This document shows positions 1 to 9,424 of a stretch of DNA of 64,000 bases, in pieces. The stretch spans positions 63,447,903 to 63,511,902 of the forward strand of contig OW679197.1 in assembly GCA_940337035.1 (NCBI GenBank). Reading direction: 5' to 3'. The translations under genes were made by a program, and so were the position numbers. The notes under the pieces were generated by a model, which searched no databases, was not told the origin of the DNA, and saw only the letters and a list, made by a program, of their open reading frames with translations. Each line of letters begins with the position of its first letter. The first letter of the stretch is position 1. The DNA is from Agriotes lineatus. Taxonomy: Eukaryota > Arthropoda > Insecta > Coleoptera > Elateridae.

Positions 1-1590
1 AGAATCTGCAAGCGCAACCGCCACCAAACAAATTCAGCATGGCCTCAAAAGAGAAATTTTAAAACGGCGTCCGTAAGAACCACATTGCCCCTTAAATAAA
101 ACAAGACTTACAAAAGTGTGCCTCGTGACAACCCGAGATTTGGGAAATGTAAATTAAGCCAAATCCGCATGCGGCCGGCCGCTCGGGCTAACAAAGAAAC
201 GAATAAAGAACGAAAGGCTTAAACCTTTCTTTCAAGGGATTAGCTAATGTAAATAAGAACGAAGGTGTCAATTCAGAGAATTGGGCTAGCGCCGGAAAGA
301 ATTATCCATAAGTAAGTCAATGCAGACCTGCCAAGCAACAATTAAAAATGAGCCGCGATTAAAACACATCTCGGCTTATACCAACGCGCCCCTAGGTATG
401 TGGGATATCCCTGGACGCGTCCTTTTATAAGGAAGACGATGGGCACCATTAAAAATCCGCCGCAGTTAATTAACAACAAATTATCTCCAACTGCAGAAAA
501 ATTTAAATCTGGGAGAATTGGCGGGTGGTGGATTCCCTTTAAAAGAAGCAAGCATTTAGAAAATATTCATTCGATCGTTATTGGGTCTCGAATCAACTCC
601 TCTAATTTGAGCTGGAAGCTCTGCAGAAGCTGTCGTCGCTGCCGTTCCGGACCGCTGTGAGCTACAGAGCTCGCCAATCGCCGCCGCTATTCTGTCCCAG
701 TTGTGAGGAAGGCGGCCGTTGCCGCCGCTCGCCGCCGCCTTTCTCAACCTGCCCGCTAGGAGGATCGCTGCTTTCCCGGACCGCTTTAAGCTCTAGAGCT
801 CGCCAATCGCCGCCGCCGTCATCGCATTCTACCCGGAACCTCGCTTCTGCCGCCGCCGTCGCATTCTACCTGAAAGCTCGCTGCTGCCGCCGCTATCGCC
901 TCCGCCGTGGAACCTCGCTGCCGCCACCGCCGTCGCCTTCCACCAAGAAGCTCGCTGCTGCCGCCGCTGTCGCCTCCGCCGAGGAAGCTCGCTGCTGCCG
1001 CCGCCGTCGCAATCTACCAGGAAGCTCACCGCCTGCCAGCCAGGGGGATCCCCGCGCAGCGCCGCCCCCATCACTATCCGCAGGGATCCCCGGCTCAACG
1101 CTCGCCTACGTGTCCGCCAGCCCCTGTCGGTCGCCCTCTCGCCCAGTCGCATCTCCGGGGCCCGACGTTGTCACCGCAGCCGCCGCTCCCCGCGTCTACC
1201 GCTGGCCCCTAAAGCCAGGGCCCGGCGCGCTTCCGCCCCCAGCCCGCCGGCAGTGCGCTCCCGCGTGTGCCCCGTGTAGTGGGTTAGCCTTAAGAAAGAC
1301 AAAGGTGAACAGTGGTCGCGTAACGCGTAGACAAGACAAGAACAACTTTTAATGATAGACCATCGGTGCCTTCTTTTCCGTCTACTTGGCGAAGGCGCTA
1401 TTAGTTAGAGATCTCTAGTTGTAACATTGTTTTTTTTATTTATGTATATATATATATATCACTATCTTATAACCATTGTCTTACTGTATCCTTATTTATA
1501 TGTTTTTCTTGCGAATACAAACATTAAAGCCTCGGCATTGCTTAACCATTCTGTGTGTGAATTTACTCTCTAGCTCCCTCTACTCTTGGT
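1..1590 (+). repeat. LTR-like sequence, probably a solo or truncated LTR retrotransposon
   Basis: The right edge reads like the end of an insect LTR followed by a primer-binding/leader region: a short AT-rich tail with ATTAAAG near 1524, then TGTGTGTGAATTT and, around 1586, CTTGGTCACCACGCCC. That resembles the TGGTGACCCCGAC leader seen in many insect Gypsy/BEL elements. A TTTAAAAG box near 538 could be the promoter. No gag or pol follows, so at most this is an LTR with a little leader. The left edge lies outside the window or cannot be seen. A GC-rich minisatellite sits inside. Confidence 0.3.
640..1045 (+). repeat. GC-rich minisatellite (GCTCGCTGCTGCCGCCGCC units)
   Basis: Degenerate tandem units of roughly 36-54 bp repeat the theme GAAGCTCGCTGCTGCCGCC followed by GTCGCATTCTACC. 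The stretch is very GC-rich against an AT-rich background. It keeps several frames open on both strands, including a 231-codon frame at 657-1352, but the predicted proteins are low-complexity Pro/Ser/Arg/Ala. I read those frames as a by-product of composition, not as genes. Confidence 0.65.
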
Positions 1591-1700
1591 CACCACGCCC
1601 GATCCGTTGAGCTAGGTGGGTAAAGGGGACTCGCGTCGCCATTTTGTAACTATCACCATGTGCTCTATTACGAGGCCAGTAGCGAGTCATGTTAAACAAA

Positions 1701-1810
1701 ACAGAATGCTTGAGTAAGAAAGGGATGACCATACTAAGAAAAATGAGCGTCAAGCCTACTCGAATATTTGCTTTTATGGATATCTCTTTCTTACTCAAGC
1801 AATGTGTTCT
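1701..1810. repeat. Imperfect inverted repeat of about 110 bp
   Basis: ACAGAATGCTTGAGTAAGAA at 1701-1720 is mirrored by TTCTTACTCAAGC plus AATGTGTTCT ending at 1810. The arms are about 25 bp around a loop of about 57 bp. It could be a degenerate short MITE. No target duplication was found. The flanks 1600-1700 and 1811-2050 hold nothing recognisable. Confidence 0.45.
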
Positions 1811-2063
1811 ATTTTCTTGTTCATGTTGTCTTATTGCTGTGATATTTAATTTTGGCCTCATCAGTATTTTCAAACGCATCTCCACTTAAGGAGATTAAAT
1901 GGCAGTTGCATTATGTTAAAATAGTAAAAAATAAAAATAAAAACATAAATGAAGACAAGCTACCCGACACTCAGCACAAAAGGTAGTGCCTCACTACATA
2001 TGTTTGTTTGTCCTAAGCTCTACCGTTCTCTGTTGAAAACACTTTCGCATGACTTCAAGGGGT

Positions 2064-2233
2064 ATTAGTAGTAGTAGTATTTTTCGGGAAACTCATGACT
2101 AGGTCTTCCTAATGATGGTAGAGGTTTTCATCCGCATTTTTTATTTTTAAAAACCTCACCGGGATCGGCGATCGAACTCTCGACCCTTAGATCAGTAGCG
2201 AGAATGCTTACCACTCAGCTATAGAACCCGGCT
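2064..2233 (-). mobile_element. tRNA-derived SINE with 13-bp target duplication
   Basis: On the minus strand the head reads GGGTTCTATAGCTGAGTGGT (pol III A box TAGCTGAGTGGT), followed by GAGTTCGATCGCC (B box), an unrelated body, and a short (TAC)n tail at 2065-2079. The direct repeat GACTTCAAGGGGT at 2051-2063 and 2234-2246 is perfect, as expected for LINE-mediated target-primed insertion. The element is about 170 bp. The perfect duplication argues for a fairly recent insertion. It is not a functional tRNA gene: no cloverleaf is kept beyond the promoter boxes. Confidence 0.85.
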
Positions 2234-2283
2234 GACTTCAAGGGGTGCGGGCGTCACTGATAATTATCTTAACTAAATAAAAC

Positions 2284-2390
2284 CGAAAAGCCCGCGCCGG
2301 GAGTCGAACTCCTGTCAGAACGTCTCGTGTTTCACTGCGACTTCGGCTGCAGCGGCGGAAATCGCTGACTCACGGAGGCTCCTACAAAAA
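2284..2390 (-). mobile_element. tRNA-like SINE fragment
   Basis: The minus strand begins GGAGCCTCCGTGAGTCAGCG and carries a B-box-like AGGAGTTCGACTCCCG followed by GCGCGGGC. The spacing between the boxes and the GC-rich stem resemble a tRNA-Ser/Leu-like SINE head. The body toward lower coordinates is interrupted at about 2246 by the SINE at 2064-2233, so this copy is the older of the two. No target duplication of its own was found. Confidence 0.45.
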
Positions 2391-2508
2391 AGGCATAATC
2401 TTTATATAAGTATATAACCCTGGGGATTGTTAATTTGAATTAACATGTCATTACAGGTCTTGTTAAGTTATAGATATTAACGATACAAGTTTGATTATGA
2501 GCATCTTA

Positions 2509-2575
2509 ACGAAACGAGTTTGATTGCCAAAACGAGGCGGTGAGCCGAGTTTTGGGGCAATCAAACGAGTTTCGT
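2509..2575. repeat. 67-bp palindrome with CpG-rich core
   Basis: AACGAAACGAGTTTGATTGCC is matched by its inverse ending at 2575. The two arms flank the core AACGAGGCGGTGAGCCGAG. This is the first of several unrelated palindromes in the window that share AT-rich arms around a CpG-rich core. Confidence 0.75.
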
Positions 2576-2650
2576 TGTGTGCCATAAGCAAATGTGTATT
2601 GTTCAATATTTTATCTTCATCAATAAACTCTGGTTCACTGTATAAAAAGA

Positions 2651-2746
2651 GTGCGGTAATATTCATTACCGCACTGAGTGCGGTAATATCTGTCCATTAC
2701 CGCACTGAGTGCGGTAATATCCATTACCGCACTGAGTGCGGTAATG
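2651..2746. repeat. Tandem array of short palindromes (GTGCGGTAAT/ATTACCGCAC)
   Basis: The inverted pair GTGCGGTAAT ... ATTACCGCAC occurs three times head to tail, plus a trailing half unit, with 2-8 bp loops and GA junctions between units. Every half site is an exact copy. The array could extrude cruciforms or present seven copies of a binding half-site. It lies about 75 bp beyond the palindrome at 2509-2575. Confidence 0.85.
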
Positions 2747-4178
2747 AAGCTCTTAACGATACTAAAATTAATTTGGTTAAGACACTATAACAACACGGAT
2801 GAAGATAAAGACATTTTATATGAATATTTAAAAAATAGGAAAGAATAAGCATTTACTTCTGAGAAAAAAGTGACGGATATTGTTACGCATGATTAAAATC
2901 AGAAAAAAGTCTAAACCCTGGAATTTATTTTTGAAAAGTTTTGTTGAAATAAATATTATTTGATATGGTATCTTGGAACACTAATAGTTAATTTTATGAT
3001 TTACTATTTTTAGCAATTACTATGCTGTTAATAAAATAAGTATAAAAAGATGTAATTGAGCTGATGGCTGGCGAGGGTGTTTTAACTTGTAGACTAATAG
3101 GTAGGATATTTTTCGATTAATAGTCAGTATTTGCCGAAGAATAGTTTTGTAAGCGTAAATTATATTCCTTTAGCGTTTAAACATATGGTACATGGAACTG
3201 CTACTGCTACCCGCAGGCCCTACAAATGTTAGGGTTCGGTACGTCTGCAAGAGCAGTAGGCATTTCTCTTTTTTTCATATTGCTGCGCAACGTGGCCTTT
3301 GCTTTTAGAATTATTTGTAATTTTCTAGATTGTGGAAAGGCACGGTATATAAAACAGTTGTGGAATGAGGTTCTAAATAATTACTGTAATTACGAGGGTA
3401 GATTTTTAAGTATTCTATCAAGCCAGGAAAAACAATCTTTTAATTTTTATAATGGTTTAGTCATAATTAATTTATTTAATTTATTGGTGACAAGTAACCG
3501 TGACATTTGCTGTCCTGTTTGTTTAATAGTGGCGAATTGCCATACTGTTCTGAGTTGATACAAATGCGTGAATTGAAGCTTGGACGCTGTATGGGAAACT
3601 GTTTCAAAAACATGCCTGAAAAAATAAATGTATACGAAATAAACTATTGATCAAGAGAGTGGAATACAGAATAAATAGAAGATTATAAGAAAAAATTTAG
3701 CTGAGTTAAAATTGTGGGATATGTTGAAGAATTGATGGTAGAAGGTGATTAAAAATATATTTTGTAGTTAGAAAGACTTGCCTAAGTAAGTAGAGTAATT
3801 TACAAATATTGAAATATGATTTAGTAAAGCAAAAAATAGGCTTCAAATACTTTAACAGGCAATATTTTTAATTACTTATCATAGGCGAGCAAACTATGAT
3901 GTGAGCTTCTGCGACAAAATTAATGTAATAAGAAGTAGTTGGGACGATTAAAACATTTTGTTTATAAAACACATGTTTATAAAGTGTGAAAATTTTTTGA
4001 ACTAACATTTACTGGTTTTTTTCTATTTCAAAAAGAGGGACACGAGATAAAACGGTTTGTAATGGTTGAAGGAATAAGGCTGTTACACACAAACACTTTT
4101 GTAATTTGGTTGTAAAATTAAATATGCTAATTTTTGTGCATACATTTCCTATTTACTTTAACTAGTCTTTGCTATAAT
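2747..4178. other. AT-rich stretch without recognisable gene
   Basis: It holds a 110-codon open frame at 3226-3558 (plus) with a hydrophobic, Phe/Leu-rich sequence. I do not recognise it and it shows no domain pattern. The remainder is AT-rich and shows no promoter, RNA or repeat structure that I could support. Confidence 0.4.
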
Positions 4179-4880
4179 CAACAGTAATATCTCAAGTGCA
4201 TTAAAATAGCCGATTTTTTGACGTTTTCTGTCAGAATGTTTTGCTAAGAAATATTTTAAGTAAATTTGCCGCTCAACAAGAATCTCGAGTGCGTAGCACG
4301 AGGGATTTTGGGGCGGAAAATTTACGAGATATATTTCTTCAGAGCAAAACATTGTGACAGAAAATTGTCAAAATTTATTCAGGCTAGTTTACATGCACGC
4401 GGGATGTTCGGTGTGATTATTTCTTAAATACATAGAAAACATTCAGTTGGCGAAGCACCTTCAATAATCATGTTAAAATTATGCCCAAGCGATTAAATTT
4501 TGACACATATTTAACCGCGGTTAAATTTTGATGTTTGAATTTTTCTCAACAGTAATATCCCAAGTGCATTAAAATAGCCGATTAAATTTTGATGTTTTCT
4601 GTCAGAATGTTTTGCTAAGTACATTTGCCGCTCAACAAGAATCTCGAGTGCGTAGCACGAGGGATTTTGGGGTCTAAAATTTACGAGATATATTTCTTCA
4701 GAGCAAAACATTCTGACAGAAAATCGTCAAAATTTATTCAGGCTAGTTTACATGCACGCGGGATGTTCGGCGTGATTATTTCCTGAATAAATAGATAAAA
4801 TTGAGTTGGTGAAGCACCTTTTATAATCATGTTAAAATTATGCACAAGCGATTTAATTTTGACGTTTGAATTTTTGTCAT
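4179..4880. repeat. Tandem duplication of a unit of about 368 bp
   Basis: Unit 1 (4179-4546) and unit 2 (4547-4880) both start CAACAGTAATATC, include AAGTGCATTAAAATAGCCGA, the palindrome described separately, and CAGGCTAGTTTACATGCACG. They share an AATCATGTTAAAATTATGC segment near the end. Unit 2 is shorter, with a deletion inside the palindrome arm. Substitutions are scattered, so the duplication is not fresh. Confidence 0.8.
4212..4374. repeat. Palindromic element with CpG-rich core (first copy)
   Basis: Arms GACGTTTTCTGTCAGAATG ... ACATTGTGACAGAAAATTGTC flank the core CTCGAGTGCGTAGCACGAGG. A second copy lies at about 4583-4734 within the tandem duplication. The arms have diverged by indels but pair over most of their length. 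Confidence 0.75.
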
Positions 4881-4999
4881 TATTAAACTGACAGAAATCA
4901 TAGTGATTACGCATTATTATGGATATGAAGGAAATAATCATTGTTAAACTGACAGAAACCATAGTGATTACGCATTATTACGGGTATGAAGGAAATAAT
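4879..4999 (+). repeat. Two 60-bp direct repeats
   Basis: CATTATTAAACTGACAGAAA at 4879 and CATTGTTAAACTGACAGAAA at 4939 begin two units of 60 bp. Both continue with ATAGTGATTACGCATTATTA and end GAAGGAAATAATC. Only a few substitutions separate them. Confidence 0.85.
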
Positions 5000-6349
5000 C
5001 AGTTATAATATCACAAGAGCATAAAAAATAAGAGATTAGTTTAATTCCTGACCAACGAGATGTATTCTGCAAAAATTCACGACAGCGCAGCTGGAGTGAT
5101 TTTTTTTAAGGAATACGTCGAGTTGGTGACAAGTAATCGATTATTTTTGATAATCGAGTGATATTCGTTACGATTGTTTAATGAATGGAAAATTAATTAA
5201 ACAAGAAAAAATCGTATTATTTTGTAGTAATATCAAACGTATTAAAATCCCAACAATGTGACTATAACAACGATGTTTAAAATCATGGCTCTAGATTGAA
5301 TATTTTTAATTGTTGGACCCAGCGAAAAACCAAAACAGTTATATCACGTTATCAAGCTTATAATCGCTAATCTATACATCGTAACTATGATAAATAGAAA
5401 TGTTCTATTGGCTTACTATGTAATGAATTATATAATCAATATTAATTTTATGCAATAAAAACATAGAAAAAACAATCGTGCTAAATTTCTACAGTATGTT
5501 GGATGGGTACAGTAGGTGTACAGTAATGTACAGTGTACAGTATATACTTTATGAAGAAGTTGTAGATATACTACAAGTGCTTAAAATTATTGCTTCCAGA
5601 ACTGTTTTTGTTGTTGTTAATGTACCATAGTACCAATTTGAACATTCCTCTGCATTTCCAATTTTTTCTGATAGCAGCACGTTTATTTCACTATACTGTA
5701 CTATACACGGGATACACGGCAGAGAGTTAAACGTATAGTCAGCCATTTTAATTAAAGAAAAACTATTCAACCAAAAAAGGAAGACTGAACAATAATGGCA
5801 ATAAGTAAACAATTAAGACAATGAGATATTTTAGACATATGTTCAAAGTAACCTTTTTTACCTACTGGACTACTCTATTGGCACCTTGGTTTAGGATTGC
5901 TCTTTGTTTTAAAATAACCATATTGCTAAAATAATGCCAAATCCAAATTGTAATAAAAAAGTGGAGGAATATGAAAGTCTAAAAATGCGATAGAAATACT
6001 GTTTATTGCTACTAAATCCACATCAATGTATACATTGATTTTCGGGGTACGATGGTAACTCAATTAATGAAAAGCGGAATTCCAAGGGTTTAAGCATTGC
6101 AGAAGTTTGAATTATCCTGTAATAATTTAAGTGTCTTCACGACCATAAAATAACAAGTAAATAACTACACGTAAGCCAGCAGGCCACACACGAAATTGTA
6201 CCTGGGAGAAAACAAGTATAAAACATTGTCTTGTCCAAGGATCCAGTTAATAACTAATCGTCATACAGTTGTTCACTATGGGACTACGATTTTTATTAGG
6301 GTAATAATATACACTAACATTTTCTTAAAAGAACGTTTCTAACTAAGTG
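5000..6349. other. AT-rich stretch without recognisable gene
   Basis: Nothing identifiable. There is a local GTACAGT-rich stretch at about 5510-5545 (repeats of TACAGTGTACAGT type) and motifs resembling the 4179 unit start (AATATCACAAGAGCAT at about 5008, AATATCAAACGTATTAAAA at about 5230). These may be decayed relatives of that repeat. The open frame at 5549-5812 (minus) is not recognisable. Confidence 0.35.
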
Positions 6350-6465
6350 ATGAAATTTATTAGAAATGTGCTCCTAACTCCTAACTTAATTTGAGTTTTA
6401 AAATTATTTAGTGTAACAATGTCGACGAGGGAAGTTCTGGGTAAAGCCTTTTACAGATTTTTAGG
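6350..6465 (+). repeat. Dispersed repeat R1, copy 1
   Basis: It carries TTTAGTGTAACAATGTCGAC and GAGGGAAGTTCTGGGTAAAG. Related copies occur at 14321-14430, 21830-21940 (inverted) and 29641-29702. It ends just before the foldback at 6500. Confidence 0.7.
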
Positions 6466-6602
6466 CAGGGTAGCAAACTTAGCTAACTTCTAGATAACGG
6501 GTGGCCCGCGGCAAATTTAATTTTTAAACTTGAAATAAATTTTTTATTTCTTCAAGTATTTTATTGAAAAAAATTAGAAAATAGACCTCAATCTTTGGGA
6601 AA

Positions 6603-6850
6603 TTATTTGTAAAACAGCACATCCACCAAATAACGCCCCTCACGTTGTACCGCCGCTTCTTCCAAACAAACTTGAAAATTGCGCATCACACGCATAAGCA
6701 TAGCACGTGTAATTCTACGAATTTTGCGGGTGATGTTCTGCTTTAACACATCCACAGTGGCTGGTACATTCTCGTAGACTTTTGATATGAGATATACCCA
6801 CAACAAAAAGTCCAAAGGAGTTAAATCAGAGCTTCGGGGAGACCAATTTA
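6603..6850 (-). pseudogene. Mariner-type transposase C-terminal fragment
   Basis: The minus frame reads NWSPRSSDLTPLDFLLWVYL and then KVYENVPATVDVLKQNI, ending VDVLFYK. This is the third-catalytic-Asp region and C-terminal tail of insect Tc1/mariner-superfamily transposases of the WPPRSPDLTPLDFFLWG type. The N-terminal DNA-binding part and first two acidic residues are absent, so it cannot be active. The stop TAA matches the family's usual C-terminal end. Confidence 0.75.
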
Positions 6851-6959
6851 GAGTCCCTCTCTTAAAATTTATGCGATTCGGGAAAAGTCAGAACGATACC
6901 TGGAAATGATCAGTAACTTTCTGTGCCCTTCTCTTCGTCGTCGGATAATGTATAACAGA

Positions 6960-7268
6960 GGTCAAGATATCTGATTTATGCAAGATAGGGCTACTCCTCA
7001 TACCGCGAATATCGTAATGGCTTCGCCAACTTTTCCCGAATAGCATCACTTCTAAGAGAGGGACTCTAAATCCCCCCCTGGTCTCAAATCGAAAGTCTAC
7101 GAGAATGCAGCACCCACTGTGGATGTGTTAAAGCGGAATATCACCCGAGAAATTCGTGGAATTACACGTGCTATGCTTATGCGTGTGATGCGCAATTTTC
7201 AGGTTTGTTTGGAAGAAGTGGTACGACGTGAGGGGCGTCATTTGGCGGATGTGCTGTTTCACAAATAA
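6960..7268 (+). pseudogene. Mariner-type transposase C-terminal fragment, inverted partner
   Basis: The plus strand encodes QDRATPHTANIVMA, the second catalytic-Asp motif (QDGA.PH type), then after frame damage KVYENAAPTVDVLK and RAMLMRVMRNFQVCLEE, ending VLFHK. The stretch holding the third catalytic Asp is deleted. It is near-identical over the C-terminus to the minus-strand fragment at 6603-6850, so both derive from one family. It extends further toward the N-terminus than its partner. Confidence 0.7.
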
Positions 7269-7371
7269 TTTCCCAAAGATTGAGGTTTATTTTGCAATTT
7301 TTTTCAATAAAATACTTGAAGAAATAAAAAATTTATTTCAAATTTAAAAATTAAGTTTGCCGCGGGACACC

Positions 7372-8288
7372 AGTTATATGCCCAGGTTTGTGCATTCTAT
7401 TTAATTTAATGGTACTTTATAGGAACCGGAAACTTTTTCATTCGAAAATGAACTGATGGAATATTTTCTGAGCAGTTTTAATCAAATTCAAGTGCGAATT
7501 GTTTTAAATCATTTAACAAATTGTTTTTTTTCTATTTTCAAGAAAAAAACGTGTGGCAACAACGCCGCATATAGTAAGGACAATACTATTTTAAATTTCT
7601 TATATTTTGAAAAATACTCCGTAAAATGCAAAATGGTTCTAAGGTTTTCATTCTATTTTTCGACGTAGAATATAGCAGTGCACTTTTTGCACGATCGATT
7701 AGACACCCTGTATATTTGTTAGATCTTGGCGTTTTTAGATTTGTTGAACAGTCAACCGTCAGCGTTTAGTTACATATTTTCTACCCTCTTTGTTTAGTCC
7801 TATTTGTAGCTTCTTTTACTTTTATGGACATTTTGACCTATTTATAAAGGGTTTTCACAGAACAAGGTAATTTTAGTGCAGATTCCATACATACCTGGTA
7901 AACGTGCTATTTGCTTTTTAATAGCAGGCAATAAATTTTGTGATGCAGATTTTCATAAGCTTTTTTACTTCCCTCGTCTGAAAGAGTGGTTAATCGCCCC
8001 ATTCTATATTTTATCAAATTGCAATAATTCTATGAGCTTGCTCCGACAAAACACTAAACTGATATCTCAGGTTAGGTTCAAATTTGAATTTTATATTAAA
8101 AGAATTCTGTAGAATATTTAACTCAGAGTAGCTCAAATACTCAAAATGTCAATACAACTGCTCTACTCACTTCAATAATTTATAACCTCACAAAATTGAC
8201 TTACACCACAAAAGATTCGCGGGTGCATACAGCGTTTTATTTTGATATTCAAATGCAAAATTTGCAAGGAAACCACAGGTAAACTGAA
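7372..8288. other. AT-rich stretch without recognisable gene
   Basis: No coding or RNA signal was recognised. ACACCCTGTATATTTG at about 7692 resembles the CACCCTG-TATA end of mariner-type elements and may be a transposon terminus with its TA target. Frames at 7456-7668 and 7876-8112 (plus) show no family motif. Confidence 0.35.
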
Positions 8289-8301
8289 TCGGATCTCCCG
8301 C

Positions 8302-9368
8302 CTAGCAACATCTAATTTGGTTTTCCGATCTGGCTACCAGGTTTATGTCGTCAGCGTATCCGATCAGTTGGTGCGATTTATTAATGATGGTGCCACTGGT
8401 ATTGTCTGTGAACTCTCTGATAACCTTTTCCATTGCGTGGTTGAAAAGTATTGGGGTCAGACCATCCCCTTGCCTCACCCCTTTATTCGTTGTAAATACT
8501 GGGGATAGTTTGTTTTGTATCCTCACTGTGGCTTTGAATTTATTCATTGTCATTTTCGTTAATTTAGTTAGCTTCTCTGGGATCCCCAATTCTTCCATTA
8601 TGTGATATAGTCTATCTCGGTCTATACTATCATATGCTTCTTTAGAGTCGATGAATAGTTGATATATTGGTATGTTAAATTCCCATGCTTTTTCTAATAT
8701 TTGTCGTGTAGAGAAAATCTGGTCCACTGTGGATCTGTCGTTTCTAAGCCCCGCTTGATATTCTCCGATCTCTTCTTAGCCGTATATCGCTATTCTTTGC
8801 TGCAAGATGCTTGTAAAATTTTATATGCGGAGCATAACAGAGATGTGCCTCTGTAGTTATTGCAGTTGTGTTTATCCCCTTTTTTATATATGGGACAAAT
8901 TACTGTCGTATCCCATCTCTCTGGTATCTCTTCTTTGTTCAATATGAGTATTATTAATTCATGCATTTTTTTGGTTAGCTGATCTTCGCCGTATTTTATT
9001 AATTCCGCTGTTATGCCGTCTATCCCTGGAGCTTTGTTGTTATTCATCGTTTGTATCGCTGCTGTAACTTCTTCTAATGTGGGTTCTTTGATCTCTGGTT
9101 GTGCAGTATGTCTTGCTATGTATCCATTTCCTTCTCTTTGTTCTCTTCGTGTTAAAAGTTCCTCAAAGTGTTGTTTCCATCTTTCCATTACTCCCCGTTC
9201 TTGTGTTAGATGTCTTCCTTCTGTATTCTTGCATAATAGCGGTCTGGGGTGAAAGTCTTGTTTCGTGTCTCTAATTATGATATAAATTTTTTTGACTTCT
9301 TTCCCTCCTCTTGCTTGTTCTATCTCTGCAATTTGGTTGTCCAGGAGCTCTCTTTTCTTTCTTCTCAT
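8302..9368 (-). pseudogene. RTE-like reverse transcriptase, copy A
   Basis: The 9368-8790 frame gives NNNKAPGIDGITAELIKYG, then WDTTVICPIYKKGDKHNCNN and YRGTSLLCSAYKIL. After a frameshift, 8727-8302 gives YQLFIDSKEAYDSIDRDRLY (first catalytic Asp), KGVRQGDGLTPILFNHAME and QLIGYADDINLVARSENQI (catalytic YADD). The usual FIDFKKAYDS is changed only at one non-catalytic residue. The protein stops after YADD because the 3' part of the element is gone. Confidence 0.85.
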
Positions 9369-9424
9369 AAGCTTTTTCGCTTTTCTTTTTTCCCCTTCAC
9401 ATTTTTTTTTCTTCTGGTTGGTCT

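Larger units (their letters stand above)
6500..7371. mobile_element. Foldback made of two inverted mariner-type transposon remnants
   Basis: The outer ends GGTGGCCCGCGGCAAATTTAA (from 6500) and the inverse of TTAAGTTTGCCGCGGGACACC (to 7371) pair, followed inward by matching AT-rich sequence and by two copies of the same transposase C-terminus facing each other. The centre (about 6860-7060) differs between the arms. The terminal motif CCCGCGGCAAA is presumably the transposon terminus. The arrangement looks like two copies joined tail to tail, or one copy duplicated in inverted orientation. Confidence 0.75.

Noticed and set aside
657..1352. 231-codon open frame
   Set aside because: Low-complexity Pro/Arg/Ser/Ala product of the GC-rich minisatellite; overlapping long frames are open on both strands.
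2064..2390. Functional tRNA genes
   Set aside because: A and B boxes are present, but no complete cloverleaf; unrelated bodies, tails and a target duplication show SINEs.
2651..2746. CRISPR-like array
   Set aside because: Repeats are palindromes joined directly, with no unique spacers, in an arthropod-like sequence.
3226..3558. 110-codon plus-strand frame as a gene
   Set aside because: Phe/Leu-rich sequence with no motif, no splice context and AT-driven composition.
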